NCBI GenBank assembly: GCA_002746295.2
Contig: NVWS02000034.1
Location: 1 to 46,759, forward strand
Length of the DNA stretch: 46,759 nucleotides
Direction: 5' to 3'
From: Zetaproteobacteria bacterium
GTDB taxonomy: Bacteria > Pseudomonadota > Zetaproteobacteria > Mariprofundales > Mariprofundaceae
Under the pieces are notes generated by a model. The model saw only the letters and a list, made by a program, of their open reading frames with translations. It did not search any database and had not been told where the DNA came from. Positions 35,610 through 44,392 of the stretch are shown piece after piece (the first letter of the stretch is position 1; every line of letters begins with the position of its first letter). The position numbers were made by a program, and so were the translations under genes.

Positions 35610-35665
35610 GAGAGCCTCTCGTTCCCATGCTCTGCGTGGGATTCTGTTTCCAAAATTTGGCTCTC
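35610..35665. repeat. REP-like palindrome between purB and hrpA
   Basis: An inner stem TCCCATGC/GCGTGGGA (35623-35641) is enclosed by GAGAGCC (35610-35616) and GGCTCTC (35659-35665). The motif CGTTCCCATGCTCTGCGTGG looks like a REP type found in many proteobacteria and is unrelated to the other hairpin family here. It may end purB transcripts. Confidence 0.6.
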
Positions 35666-35702
35666 GCTGGTGGGTTTTTCATACCGATAGGCTGAACCCT
35701 TG

Positions 35703-38700
35703 ATGAAGCATATTATTGAGCAGCACCTTGCTGCACTTGACCACTGCATGATGGTGGATCGAAGAGTGTTGAGCAAACGCCTGCATGGTTTGAAGCATCG
35801 TTTGCGGCAGGAGGGCAAACCCATTGATAAAAGTTTACAAGATGTGGCAAGGCAACTGGCTGTATCGCAGACTAAATATCAACAACGTCTCACCCGTATC
35901 CCTGCTATTTCATTTCCTGAAAGCTTACCCGTATCTGCCAAACGCAATGATATTGCGCGCGCTATTGAACAGAACCAAGTGGTCATTGTGGCGGGTGAAA
36001 CAGGTTCAGGAAAGACCACGCAAATCCCCAAAATTTGCTTGGAACTCGGGCGCGGCATTGCAGGTTTGATTGGGCATACGCAGCCGCGCCGCATTGCCGC
36101 CCGTAGTGTGGCAACACGCATTGCCCAAGAATTGGATAGCAAGGTCGGCGAACATGTGGGCTATAAAGTTCGTTTTGCCGATAAAAGCCAGCCACATGGT
36201 TATATTAAATTAATGACCGATGGTATTTTACTGGCAGAGGTTCAAAGCGATGCTCGCCTTGAACAGTATGACACCATCATCATTGATGAAGCCCACGAAC
36301 GAAGCTTAAATATTGATTTTTTACTGGGTTATTTGAAACAACTCTTGCCCAAACGCCCTGATTTGAAAGTCATTGTCACCTCTGCGACCATCAACACGAA
36401 ACACTTTTCCGAATTTTTCAATGATGCACCCATTATTGAAGTATCAGGGCGTTCCTACCCTGTGGATATTTTATATCACCCGATTGTGGGTGATGATGAT
36501 GCGGTGGAGCAAGGTTTACCGCAGGCGATTGTAGCAGCGGTCGATGAAGTGGAACGCATGGATGCGATGGGTGATGTCTTGGTTTTTTTACCCGGTGAGC
36601 GTGAAATTCGTGAAGCCATGCATGCGCTGGATGACCATGCGATGAAACATACCGAAGTGATTCCCTTGTTTTCAAGGCTTTCTGCCAGCGAGCAAGATCG
36701 GGTGTTTCAAGGTCATCGTGGGCGGCGCATTGTCTTGGCAACCAATGTCGCAGAAACGTCATTGACCGTACCAGGGATTCGTTTTGTGATTGATTCTGGT
36801 TTGGCACGTATTTCACGCTATAGTGCAAAAACCAAGGTGCAGCGTTTGCCCATTGAGCCGATTTCTCAAGCCAGTGCCAATCAACGCGCTGGACGTTGCG
36901 GACGTGTGGCAGCAGGTGTGTGTATTCGTCTTTATGATGAGGCTGCTTTTTCACAACGCAGTGAACAAACCGATCCTGAAATTTTACGCACCAACCTCGC
37001 CAGTGTGATTTTACAAATGGCGAGTTTGGGCTTGGGGGATGTGGCAAAATTTCCGTTCATGAACCCACCTGAATCGCGTTCGATTACCGATGGTTACCGT
37101 TTGTTGTATGAACTTCAAGCTGTCGATGAGCAACGAAAGCTCACACCCATTGGTCGGAAATTGGTGCGTTTGCCTGTTGATCCCCGTTTGGGACGCATGC
37201 TGTTGCAAGCGCATCAAGAGCGTTCCTTGCATGAGGTTTTGGTGATTGTTGCGGCACTTTCGGTGCAAGATCCGCGTACACGTCCGATGGATGCCCAACA
37301 AAAAGCCGATGAAAAACAACGTATTTTTCGTGATGAAACATCTGATTTTATGGGTTACATCAAATTATGGGATTGGTATCACGAACAAGGCAAACATCAT
37401 TCTAAAAACCAGTTGTGGAAACTGTGTCAAAAACATTATTTATCCTATATCCGCTTGCGTGAATGGCATGATTTGCATGGTCAATTGTTGGGCATGGTGC
37501 GAGATTTGGGCTTAAAACCCAATCAAGAAGCTGCCAAGCCTGATGCCGTGCATCGTGCATTGTTGGCAGGCTTATTGGGGCATATTGCGGTTCAGGATGA
37601 AAAGAAAAACTACTTGGGCGCACGAAACTTGAAATTATCGGTGTTTCCCGGCTCTCATTTATATAAAAAACCACCCAAATGGTTGATGGCAGCGAATTTA
37701 ATGGAAACCAACCGTTTGTATGCGCGCATCATTGCCCCGATTGATCCGATATGGTTGGAGCGTTTAGCCCCGCATATCGTTAAACGCGAGTATTCTGAAC
37801 CGCACTGGTCGGCAAAACGCGCCCAAGTATTGGCGCATGAACGATTGACCTTATTTGGTTTAACCATCGTTGCCAATCGCTTGGTGAATTATGCCCCGAT
37901 TGATGCGGTGATGTCGCGTGAGTTGTTTATTCGCCATGCCTTGGTGTTGGGTGAATATCGGACACATGGAAAATATGCGCAACACAATCAAAGTCTGATC
38001 AAACAGTTGGAGACCTTGGAAGCCAAATCACGACGACGGGATGTGTTGGCAGAAGAACAAGTGATTTTTGAGTTTTTTGATGCCTTAATTCCTGAACATG
38101 TATGCAGTGGCAAACTGTTTGAGCAATGGCGCAAAGAAATTGAAGCCAAACAGCCCAAATACTTATATTTAAGCAAACAAGTGTTGCTTGCCAATGATGA
38201 TGTGGGCATTCATGCCGATGATTTCCCTGATACGGTGCAAATCGGGGCGCAACGTCTGCGTTATGACTATCATTTTGATCCATCGCACCATGCCGATGGT
38301 GTGACTTTGGTGATTCCTCAAGCCATCTTGGGGCAATTGCAAGCGGAACGCTTTGAGTGGCTGGTGGTGGGCATGTTGCAAGAAAAGCTGGTGGCGTTAA
38401 TCAAAGGTTTACCCAAATCCTTGCGGCGAAATTTTGTGCCAGTGCCACAGTTTGCAGAGGCGGCGATGGATGCCATGAGCTTTGGCGAAGGGCATCTTTT
38501 GCCCGCTTTTTCACGCCAATTGGAACGCATGACAGGCATCTATATCAGCAGTGAACAATGGGCAGTCGATGCTTTACCCAAGCATTTAAAGATGAACTTT
38601 CGTGTGCTCAATGAACGTAAAAAAATATTAGAAGAACATACGGATTTGGTTGTTTTACAGCAAAAGTTTGCGATGGATGGGCAAGCGAATGCGGTATCGC

Positions 38701-39557
38701 ATGAATTGGAAAAAGAAGGCATCAAACGCTGGGAATTTGGTGATTTACCTGAATCGGTGACGCAAAAAGTGAATGGTGTGCATATTCAACGCTTTCCTAC
38801 CTTGATGGATAGGCAAGATAGTGTTGCCATTGTGATGTTGGAGCAGAAACAGGCAGCAAATGAAGCCATGTATGCTGGTGTTCGACGTTTGTTGATGTTG
38901 GCGATGTATCAACAGGTTAACGTGTTGAATCAACAGATGAAAAAGAACAAAGCGATGATGATGCAAGCGGCATTGTTGGGTGATGCTGAAAAACTACGAA
39001 AAGATGTGATTGCTAAAGTCTTTGAATCTGTCTTTTTATCCAACACATTGCCGCGCACGCAGCCTGATTTTGAATCGTGTTTGAAGCAAGGACGCAGTCA
39101 ACTTGTGCAAGAAGGTCAGCGCATCATGCAATGGGTCGATGATGCTTTGCAAGCTCATGCACAATTAAGGGCAAGCATGCAGGCGAGTGTTGCGCCCCAA
39201 AAGAAGGCGATGTTGGATGATGTCAACCATCAACTTGAGCATTTCATGGGCGTGGGTTTCGTTGCCAACACACCAGCATCATGGTTGATGCACTTGCCTA
39301 GGTTTTTAAATGCAGCGGCGGTTCGTGTGGAAAAATCAGGGCGTGATTTGGTAAAAGATAAGGCATTATCCCAACAGGTGAATGGTTTTTGGCAATGTTA
39401 TGAACAACGTGCCAAAGCAGGGGGGCAAAGTGATGATTTATTACAATTTCGTTGGATGATTGAGGAGTTGCGCGTGTCGATGTTTGCCCAAAATCTCAAA
39501 ACAAGTCTACCGATTTCGGTGAAGCGACTTGAAAAACAATGGCAGAAAATGCGATGA
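35703..39557 (+). CDS. hrpA: ATP-dependent RNA helicase HrpA
   Basis: About 1284 residues, the usual size of HrpA. DEAH-box motifs: Walker A GETGSGKTTQIPK (about residue 99), TQPRRIAARSVA, DEAH in IIIDEAHERSLN, SAT in VTSATIN, then TNVAETSLTVPGI and QRAGRCGRV. A helicase-associated region and the long C-terminal HrpA-specific part follow. HrpA processes or unwinds mRNA and helps resolve stalled ribosomes. The RBS is weak; TTG 35700 directly before the ATG is an alternative start. It overlaps hslR by ATGA. Confidence 0.96.
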   Translation: MKHIIEQHLAALDHCMMVDRRVLSKRLHGLKHRLRQEGKPIDKSLQDVARQLAVSQTKYQQRLTRIPAISFPESLPVSAKRNDIARAIEQNQVVIVAGETGSGKTTQIPKICLELGRGIAGLIGHTQPRRIAARSVATRIAQELDSKVGEHVGYKVRFADKSQPHGYIKLMTDGILLAEVQSDARLEQYDTIIIDEAHERSLNIDFLLGYLKQLLPKRPDLKVIVTSATINTKHFSEFFNDAPIIEVSGRSYPVDILYHPIVGDDDAVEQGLPQAIVAAVDEVERMDAMGDVLVFLPGEREIREAMHALDDHAMKHTEVIPLFSRLSASEQDRVFQGHRGRRIVLATNVAETSLTVPGIRFVIDSGLARISRYSAKTKVQRLPIEPISQASANQRAGRCGRVAAGVCIRLYDEAAFSQRSEQTDPEILRTNLASVILQMASLGLGDVAKFPFMNPPESRSITDGYRLLYELQAVDEQRKLTPIGRKLVRLPVDPRLGRMLLQAHQERSLHEVLVIVAALSVQDPRTRPMDAQQKADEKQRIFRDETSDFMGYIKLWDWYHEQGKHHSKNQLWKLCQKHYLSYIRLREWHDLHGQLLGMVRDLGLKPNQEAAKPDAVHRALLAGLLGHIAVQDEKKNYLGARNLKLSVFPGSHLYKKPPKWLMAANLMETNRLYARIIAPIDPIWLERLAPHIVKREYSEPHWSAKRAQVLAHERLTLFGLTIVANRLVNYAPIDAVMSRELFIRHALVLGEYRTHGKYAQHNQSLIKQLETLEAKSRRRDVLAEEQVIFEFFDALIPEHVCSGKLFEQWRKEIEAKQPKYLYLSKQVLLANDDVGIHADDFPDTVQIGAQRLRYDYHFDPSHHADGVTLVIPQAILGQLQAERFEWLVVGMLQEKLVALIKGLPKSLRRNFVPVPQFAEAAMDAMSFGEGHLLPAFSRQLERMTGIYISSEQWAVDALPKHLKMNFRVLNERKKILEEHTDLVVLQQKFAMDGQANAVSHELEKEGIKRWEFGDLPESVTQKVNGVHIQRFPTLMDRQDSVAIVMLEQKQAANEAMYAGVRRLLMLAMYQQVNVLNQQMKKNKAMMMQAALLGDAEKLRKDVIAKVFESVFLSNTLPRTQPDFESCLKQGRSQLVQEGQRIMQWVDDALQAHAQLRASMQASVAPQKKAMLDDVNHQLEHFMGVGFVANTPASWLMHLPRFLNAAAVRVEKSGRDLVKDKALSQQVNGFWQCYEQRAKAGGQSDDLLQFRWMIEELRVSMFAQNLKTSLPISVKRLEKQWQKMR

Positions 39558-39931
39558 GTGTACGTGTGGATAAATGGTTGTGGGCAGCGCGTTTTTTCAA
39601 AACACGCGGTTTATCGAGTGAATCCGTGAAAGGTGGGCATGTGAGTTTGAATGGTATGCGGACAAAACCTGCCAAAGAAGTAAAAATCGGTGATGTACTG
39701 GTCATTAAAAAAGGTCTGGAAGTATTTGAAGTGACGGTGTTGGCACTGGCTGAAAAACGGGGTTCGGCCACCATTGCACAGGCTTTGTATGAAGAAAGAG
39801 AGTCTAGCATCCAAGCCCGTGCAAGACTTCGGGAGCAACAAAAAAACCATGTAGCATCCGCGCCTGCACCCAAAAAGCGACCCGATAAAAAAGCGCGAAG
39901 ACATATTATTCAGTTTAAGCATGCTTTGTAA
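39554..39931 (+). CDS. hslR: S4-domain RNA-binding heat-shock protein Hsp15
   Basis: 125 residues from ATG 39554, chosen for its four-base overlap with the hrpA stop and because Hsp15 begins close to VRVDKWLWAARFFKTR. The S4 domain (about 3-65) has VRVDKWLWAARFFKTRGL and GHVSLNGMRTKPAKEVKIGD. A basic tail (KKRPDKKARRHIIQF) ends the protein. Hsp15 recycles free 50S subunits that carry a nascent chain. Its coupling with hrpA puts two ribosome-rescue-related genes together. Confidence 0.9.
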   Translation: MSVRVDKWLWAARFFKTRGLSSESVKGGHVSLNGMRTKPAKEVKIGDVLVIKKGLEVFEVTVLALAEKRGSATIAQALYEERESSIQARARLREQQKNHVASAPAPKKRPDKKARRHIIQFKHAL

Positions 39932-39978
39932 TTATTTTAAGTTTTTTTCAGACATAAAAGGAAATGGGTTTGATACAA

Positions 39979-40200
39979 ATGATTAAGGTTTTATTTTTTG
40001 GAGTCGTTGCAGATAAATTAGGTCAGCGAAGTACCGATATGCAAGCTGGGCAAACCCTTGCCGAATTGATTGATAAAGTGGATTGTGTCGATATTCATCC
40101 CTTGTTGGTGGCTGTGAACCAAGAACAAACAGATGATATGGATTATGTTTTGCAAGATGGTGATGAAGTCGCATTGATGCCGCCGTTTTCGGGTGGCTGA
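39979..40200 (+). CDS. moaD: molybdopterin synthase small subunit MoaD
   Basis: 73 residues from ATG 39979 with a ubiquitin-like fold: MIKVLFFGVVADKLG at the start, VAVNQE, LQDGDEVALMPPFSGG at the end. The C-terminal Gly-Gly is the site of thiocarboxylate formation. It donates sulfur to cPMP together with MoaE. Starts at 39964 (ATG) or 39970 (TTG) are also possible given AAAGGA at about 39957. A nested hairpin element begins in the base after its stop and separates it from moaE. Confidence 0.92.
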   Translation: MIKVLFFGVVADKLGQRSTDMQAGQTLAELIDKVDCVDIHPLLVAVNQEQTDDMDYVLQDGDEVALMPPFSGG

Positions 40201-40530
40201 TATAGTGCTTTAAGTATGGAACTAGCCTTTCGTTCATCAACCGAATCGTCACCCCCGAGTGCTTGTGTCGGGGGTCTATAGTGATTCAAGTATTAAATCA
40301 CCGTCATTCCAGAGTGCTTGTGTCTGGAATCTATTGATAGACCCTCGACACAAGCATTCGAGGGTGACGAAAACATAATACCTATTTAATACTTAAACGA
40401 CTATATAGATAGATTCCCGATAAAAGATTTCGGGAATGACGAACTAAGAGGTAGATTTATACGAATCATGACTATATTTAAAAATCTTTGAAAAAGAAAA
40501 AAATACCATTTTAATACTTAAACGACTATA
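40201..40530 (+). repeat. hairpin element, copy G, containing a second element
   Basis: The outer copy starts TATAGTGCTTTAAGTATGG directly after the moaD stop and ends ATACTTAAACGACTATA at 40530. Its hairpins are ACCCCCGA/TCGGGGGT and ATTCCCGA/TCGGGAAT, with an ATTTATACGAATCATG block after them, as in copy D. It is split by a second complete element at about 40277-40405. The last A of the element is the first base of a possible moaE ATG. Confidence 0.9.
40277..40405 (+). repeat. hairpin element, inner copy inserted in copy G
   Basis: TATAGTGATTCAAGTATTAA on the left, TTTAATACTTAAACGACTATA-type end on the right. The core is nearly symmetric: CGTCA, hairpin ATTCCAGA/TCTGGAAT, central CTATTGATAG, hairpin ACCCTCGA/TCGAGGGT, TGACG. 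Removing it with one TA restores the copy D sequence, so it is a TA-target insertion. Confidence 0.9.
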
Positions 40531-40541
40531 TGGGAATAAAT

Positions 40542-40967
40542 ATGCGTAAAGCTATTCGGATTCAGAAAGAAGACTTTTCACTGGAAGAAGAGGTGAATGC
40601 ACTTCGCCAAACTTCTCAGCGCATCGGAGGAGTCACCACATTTCTCGGCTGTGCGCGTGATTTTTCAGAAGGTCGTGATGTATTCTCCATCAACTTTGAA
40701 CAATACGCAGACATGGCAGAAAAGGCGATGCAAACTTTGGCCGATGAAGCCAAAGCCAAGTTTAATGTTATGGATATACGCATGGTACATCGTGTGACTA
40801 CGGTTCATGCAGGTGATCAAATTGTGTTGATTGTGGTCGGTTCAGAACATCGAAAACCAGCCTTTGAAGCATGCGAGTGGTTGATTGATAGCTTGAAACA
40901 ACGTGTACCGATTTGGAAAAAAGAGACTACGCCTGATGGTGACACTTGGGTAACACAGCATCCATGA
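40542..40967 (+). CDS. moaE: molybdopterin synthase catalytic subunit MoaE
   Basis: 141 residues from ATG 40542 (GGGA six bases upstream); ATG 40530 is inside the end of the hairpin element and is less likely. Motifs: GGVTTFLGCARDFSEG with the MoaD-binding loop, INFEQYADMAEKAM in the place of LEYE-M, MVHRVTTVHAGDQIVLIVVGSEHR and the catalytic-Lys region VPIWKKE. With MoaD it inserts the dithiolene sulfurs into cPMP. The element between moaD and moaE may weaken their cotranscription or bring its own signals. Confidence 0.93.
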   Translation: MRKAIRIQKEDFSLEEEVNALRQTSQRIGGVTTFLGCARDFSEGRDVFSINFEQYADMAEKAMQTLADEAKAKFNVMDIRMVHRVTTVHAGDQIVLIVVGSEHRKPAFEACEWLIDSLKQRVPIWKKETTPDGDTWVTQHP

Positions 40968-40986
40968 CGGATGCGGGAGGTTTATG

Positions 40987-41508
40987 ATGGATATTCCAGT
41001 GTTGGCGATTGTGGGTTTTTCTAATTCAGGTAAAACCACTTTGATGGAAAAGTTGATTGCTGCACTCACGGCAAAAGGCTTGTATATTTGCACCATCAAA
41101 CATTCCCACCACCAACCTGATATGGATACGAAAGGTAAGGATAGCTGGCGACACAAACAAGCAGGTGCAAAAGCCTCATTATTGGTAGGATCTGAGCAGT
41201 TGTTGATGGTGACAGATATGCCCCAACCATTATCACCGCAGGAGATGGCAAAAAAATATTTTTCTGATGCGGATTTGGTTTTGGTCGAAGGCTATGCTTC
41301 GATGCCCTGCCCAAAAATTGAAGTGATGCGTGCAGCGAGATCCACAGACTTACGCTGTGCAGGAAGTGATTTGCTTGCTGTGGTCACGGACATGGATGAT
41401 TTGGATATTCATGTGCCACAATTGCCTTTGAATGATGTGGCGCAGGTGGTGGACTTTATTTTACAATGGGGGAATTTTCATGGGCGAGAAATATACATCA
41501 ATACCTGA
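40987..41508 (+). CDS. mobB: molybdopterin-guanine dinucleotide biosynthesis protein MobB
   Basis: 173 residues from ATG 40987 (GGGAGG six bases upstream; ATG 40984 is too close). P-loop VGFSNSGKTTLMEKL, then TIKHSHHQPDMDTKGKDSWR with the KH-D-DT-GKDS block characteristic of MobB, and DLVLVEGYASMPCPKIEV. It is a GTP-binding helper of MobA in making MGD cofactor. It overlaps the FMN-type oxidase gene by 29 bases. Confidence 0.92.
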   Translation: MDIPVLAIVGFSNSGKTTLMEKLIAALTAKGLYICTIKHSHHQPDMDTKGKDSWRHKQAGAKASLLVGSEQLLMVTDMPQPLSPQEMAKKYFSDADLVLVEGYASMPCPKIEVMRAARSTDLRCAGSDLLAVVTDMDDLDIHVPQLPLNDVAQVVDFILQWGNFHGREIYINT

Positions 41509-42040
41509 AAAACAGATTCAATTTATCGCCAAGCAACAGGTGTATTTTGTCGGTACGGCGACAAGCGATAGCAGGGTGAATATTTCGCCCAAAGGCATGG
41601 ATAGTTTTCGTGTACTGAGTCCCAATCGTGTGCTTTGGTTGAATGTAACGGGAAGTGGCAATGAATCGGCGGCCCATTTGCAACAAAACAATCGTATGAC
41701 CATTATGTTTTGTAGTTTTGAGAAAGTTCCGCTTATTCTTCGCTTGTATGGTAAGGCACGCACGATTTTAACATCCGATGATGATTGGGATGAATATTAT
41801 GGTCATTTTGAGCCATTGGCTGGTGCGCGGCAAATTTTTGATGTGTCCGTTGATCTTGTGCATACTTCCTGTGGTTATGGTGTACCGTTGTATGATTTTG
41901 TGGGGCAACGTCCAACGCTAAACAAATGGGCCGAAAAAAAAGGTGAGCAAGGTATCAAGGATTATTGGCAAGAAAAAAATAGCCTCAGCCTTGATGATGA
42001 GCCGATTATCATTGCAGGTTTGGATTCAGAACAAGCATGA
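41480..42040 (+). CDS. pyridoxamine 5'-phosphate oxidase-like FMN-binding protein
   Basis: 186 residues from ATG 41480 (GGGGGAA seven bases upstream). The split-barrel flavin fold is suggested by QIQFIAKQQVYFVGTATSDS, VNISPKGMDSFRVL, VLWLNVTGSGNESAAHL, then RMTIMFCSFEKVPLILRLYG. This is the subfamily often called pyridoxamine 5'-phosphate oxidase family protein, with substrates mostly unknown. It is placed inside a molybdenum cofactor operon with overlaps on both sides, so it is probably made together with the pathway; a direct role is unproven. Confidence 0.85.
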   Translation: MGEKYTSIPEKQIQFIAKQQVYFVGTATSDSRVNISPKGMDSFRVLSPNRVLWLNVTGSGNESAAHLQQNNRMTIMFCSFEKVPLILRLYGKARTILTSDDDWDEYYGHFEPLAGARQIFDVSVDLVHTSCGYGVPLYDFVGQRPTLNKWAEKKGEQGIKDYWQEKNSLSLDDEPIIIAGLDSEQA

Positions 42041-42615
42041 TCCATGATTGTACGGCCGTTATTTTAGCAGGTGGTGAATCCAAACGTATGGGACAAGATA
42101 AGGCTTCCATACTTTTTCAGGGTCAAACTTTATTGCAGCATAGTATCAAACAATTAAGACCGTGCTTTGAGAATGTGAGCGTCAGTGTTCGCAAACAGCG
42201 AAGTGATACAGATTTGCGACAAATTTTGGACAACAGTGAAAATCGCGCGCCCATGCTGGGCATTGCAGCCGCACTGCAAGCAGTGCATACCGATTGGATT
42301 TTTGTGGTGGGGGTCGATATGCCATTTGTTGCCCATAAACTATTGAAAAATATGGCTTCAAAACGTGAAAATCATGATGCTGTGGCGGTGTATAGTGGTG
42401 GTTTTATGCAACCCTTATGCTGCTTTTATCGACAAACGTGTTGGTCTAAAATGCAACAGAGTATTCAAGCAGAAAGACGCAGTTTAAAACACCTATTAAA
42501 GGCCTTGAACACACACATAATTTCCGAACATGAAGCGCGTTTATATGACCCCAAACTGCAAAGCTTTGTGAGTTTAAATACACCAACCGATCTAAAAACT
42601 TGGAGTAAAACATGA
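42037..42615 (+). CDS. mobA: molybdenum cofactor guanylyltransferase MobA
   Basis: 192 residues. The nucleotidyltransferase start AVILAGGESKRMGQDKASI is diagnostic, and VVGVDMPFVAHKLL carries the metal-binding Asp. QPLCCFYRQTC and LNTPTDL follow as in MobA. It transfers GMP from GTP to Mo-molybdopterin. It is linked to its neighbours by ATGA overlaps on both sides. Confidence 0.93.
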   Translation: MIHDCTAVILAGGESKRMGQDKASILFQGQTLLQHSIKQLRPCFENVSVSVRKQRSDTDLRQILDNSENRAPMLGIAAALQAVHTDWIFVVGVDMPFVAHKLLKNMASKRENHDAVAVYSGGFMQPLCCFYRQTCWSKMQQSIQAERRSLKHLLKALNTHIISEHEARLYDPKLQSFVSLNTPTDLKTWSKT

Positions 42616-43859
42616 ACTATTTATCTGTATCTGATGCACAGGAAGTGATTTTTAAGCATATTCACATGCAAAAGAGCGAGTATCTGTCTTTGCATGCAAG
42701 TTTGAACCGAATCTTGGCAGAGGATGTGATTTCCAACCGTAATCATCCGCCATATGATGTGTCTGCTATGGATGGTTATGCTGTGCGATTTGATGATGTG
42801 AAAAATGCAATACCTGAACAACCCGTTCGCTTGCATGTGGTGGATGATATTCGTGCTGGGAACATGCCAAACATTAAGGTACTGCAAGGTAGAGCCGCAC
42901 GCATTATGACAGGCGCACCCACGCCACAAGGTGTTGATACCGTCATACGCTGTGAAGATACACAAGATGATGGCAATGATGTATTGATTCTTACATCGCC
43001 AAAGCAAGGTGCAAACATTCGACCCATGGGTGAAAACCTGATGGATGGCAAAATTGTATTGAACCAAGGCACATTGATTACGCCAAGCGTTTTAGCTATT
43101 TTAGCCATGGTGAAACAAAAAAAGGTGCGTGTCTTTGCCCAGCCAACTGTGGCCATTTTATCATCGGGTGATGAGTTGGAAGGTTTGGATGAGGCGGTGG
43201 ATGACAATAAAATACCTGATGCCAATTCCCATGCTCTATATGCCCAATGCAAAGCCTTGGGCATCGAGCCAACATTGCTTGGTATTGCGCGTGATAACCC
43301 GATTGAATTGCGTGCTAAACTTGCGCAAGGTTTGAAATACGATGTGTTGTTGGCAAGTGGTGGCGTATCGGTTGGACACCATGATTTTATGCGCCCAACC
43401 TTGGATGCTTTGGGCATTACGATGCACTTTTGGCGGGTTGCCATGCGCCCAGGTCACCCTTTGGCCTTTGGCACAACAGAACATGGCACGGCTGTGTTTG
43501 GTTTACCTGGGAACCCAGTATCCAGCATGGTTTGTTTTGAACAATTTGTTTCGCCAGCTTTACGTCAGATGATGGGGCATAAAAAAATCTTTCGCCGAAC
43601 CATTCAAGCACGTTTGGGGCAAGATTTAAAGGATCGGACAGGACGCGCGCATTTTGTACGGGTCAGCTTAGAAAAAGATATAAAAGGTGATTATGTGGCA
43701 TATTCGACTGGCTCACAAGGCAGTGGTATTTTGATGAGTATGGCAGTGGCACAGGGTTTTGTGGTGGTGCCTGAATATTCGGATGGATTGAGAGAAGGTG
43801 ATGGGGTGCAAGTGCAACTTTTACAGGGTATGGATTTTCAAGAGGGTATGGATGTATGA
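42612..43859 (+). CDS. moeA: molybdopterin molybdenumtransferase MoeA
   Basis: 415 residues, normal for MoeA. The N-terminal part has RNHPPYDVSAMDGYAVR, and a RIMTGAPTPQGVDTVIRCED block follows. The molybdopterin-binding domain has ILSSGDEL, DANSHAL, LASGGVSVGHHDF and FGLPGNPVSSMVCFE. A C-terminal domain IV is present (about 345-410). It inserts molybdate into adenylylated molybdopterin made by Mog, whose gene follows with a four-base overlap. Confidence 0.96.
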   Translation: MNYLSVSDAQEVIFKHIHMQKSEYLSLHASLNRILAEDVISNRNHPPYDVSAMDGYAVRFDDVKNAIPEQPVRLHVVDDIRAGNMPNIKVLQGRAARIMTGAPTPQGVDTVIRCEDTQDDGNDVLILTSPKQGANIRPMGENLMDGKIVLNQGTLITPSVLAILAMVKQKKVRVFAQPTVAILSSGDELEGLDEAVDDNKIPDANSHALYAQCKALGIEPTLLGIARDNPIELRAKLAQGLKYDVLLASGGVSVGHHDFMRPTLDALGITMHFWRVAMRPGHPLAFGTTEHGTAVFGLPGNPVSSMVCFEQFVSPALRQMMGHKKIFRRTIQARLGQDLKDRTGRAHFVRVSLEKDIKGDYVAYSTGSQGSGILMSMAVAQGFVVVPEYSDGLREGDGVQVQLLQGMDFQEGMDV

Positions 43860-44383
43860 AAGCTAAAATTGGATTTATCACAGTTTCCGACCGCGCCAGT
43901 CGCGGTGAATACAAAGATTTGGGCGGCCCCGCGATGATTGCATGGTTTGAACGTGTATTAAGCAGCCAATGGGAGGCTGTTTCGCGCGTGATTCCAGACA
44001 ATCAAGCTGGCATTGAAGCAACCTTAAAAGAACTTTCTGATATTGAGCTTTGTTCATTGATTGTCACCACAGGCGGTACAGGTCCTGCGGTACGGGATGT
44101 GACCCCAGAAGCAACTGAAGTTGTTTGCGAAAAAATATTACCTGGTTTTGGCGAGCTGATGCGTCAAGCATCACTTAAATTTGTGCCAACGGCTATTTTA
44201 TCGCGGCAAACAGCGGGTATTCGAGGTAAATCACTCATTATTAACCTCCCTGGTAAACCTTCTGCCATTGATGATTGTTTAAACGCAGTATTCCCAGCCG
44301 TGCCATACTGTGTTGATTTGATTGAAGGGGCATACTTGGAAGCGCATGACGTGGAATGCAAGGTGTTTCGTCCCAAACATTAG
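43856..44383 (+). CDS. mog: molybdopterin adenylyltransferase Mog
   Basis: 175 residues. Motifs: IGFITVSDRASRGEYKDLGGP, VTTGGTGPAVRDVTPEAT and INLPGKPSAIDDCLNAVFPA. The length and the SDRASRGEYxD start fit Mog rather than the shorter MoaB. It activates molybdopterin by adenylylation before MoeA acts. It is the last gene of the operon, which lacks moaA and moaC; those must be elsewhere. A strong hairpin follows ten bases after the stop. Confidence 0.94.
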   Translation: MKAKIGFITVSDRASRGEYKDLGGPAMIAWFERVLSSQWEAVSRVIPDNQAGIEATLKELSDIELCSLIVTTGGTGPAVRDVTPEATEVVCEKILPGFGELMRQASLKFVPTAILSRQTAGIRGKSLIINLPGKPSAIDDCLNAVFPAVPYCVDLIEGAYLEAHDVECKVFRPKH

Positions 44384-44392
44384 CTATAAAAA

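Noticed and set aside
36433-37047. 204-codon open frame on the minus strand within hrpA
   Set aside because: It lies antisense to strongly conserved helicase motifs, has His/Pro-rich composition typical of a reverse-frame shadow and no RBS.
40201-40530. CRISPR array or tandem repeat array
   Set aside because: The repeats are inverted hairpins and terminal repeats of nested elements, not direct repeats with regular unique spacers.
42776-43444. 222-codon open frame on the minus strand within moeA
   Set aside because: It is antisense to conserved MoeA sequence, with no recognisable domain or ribosome-binding site.
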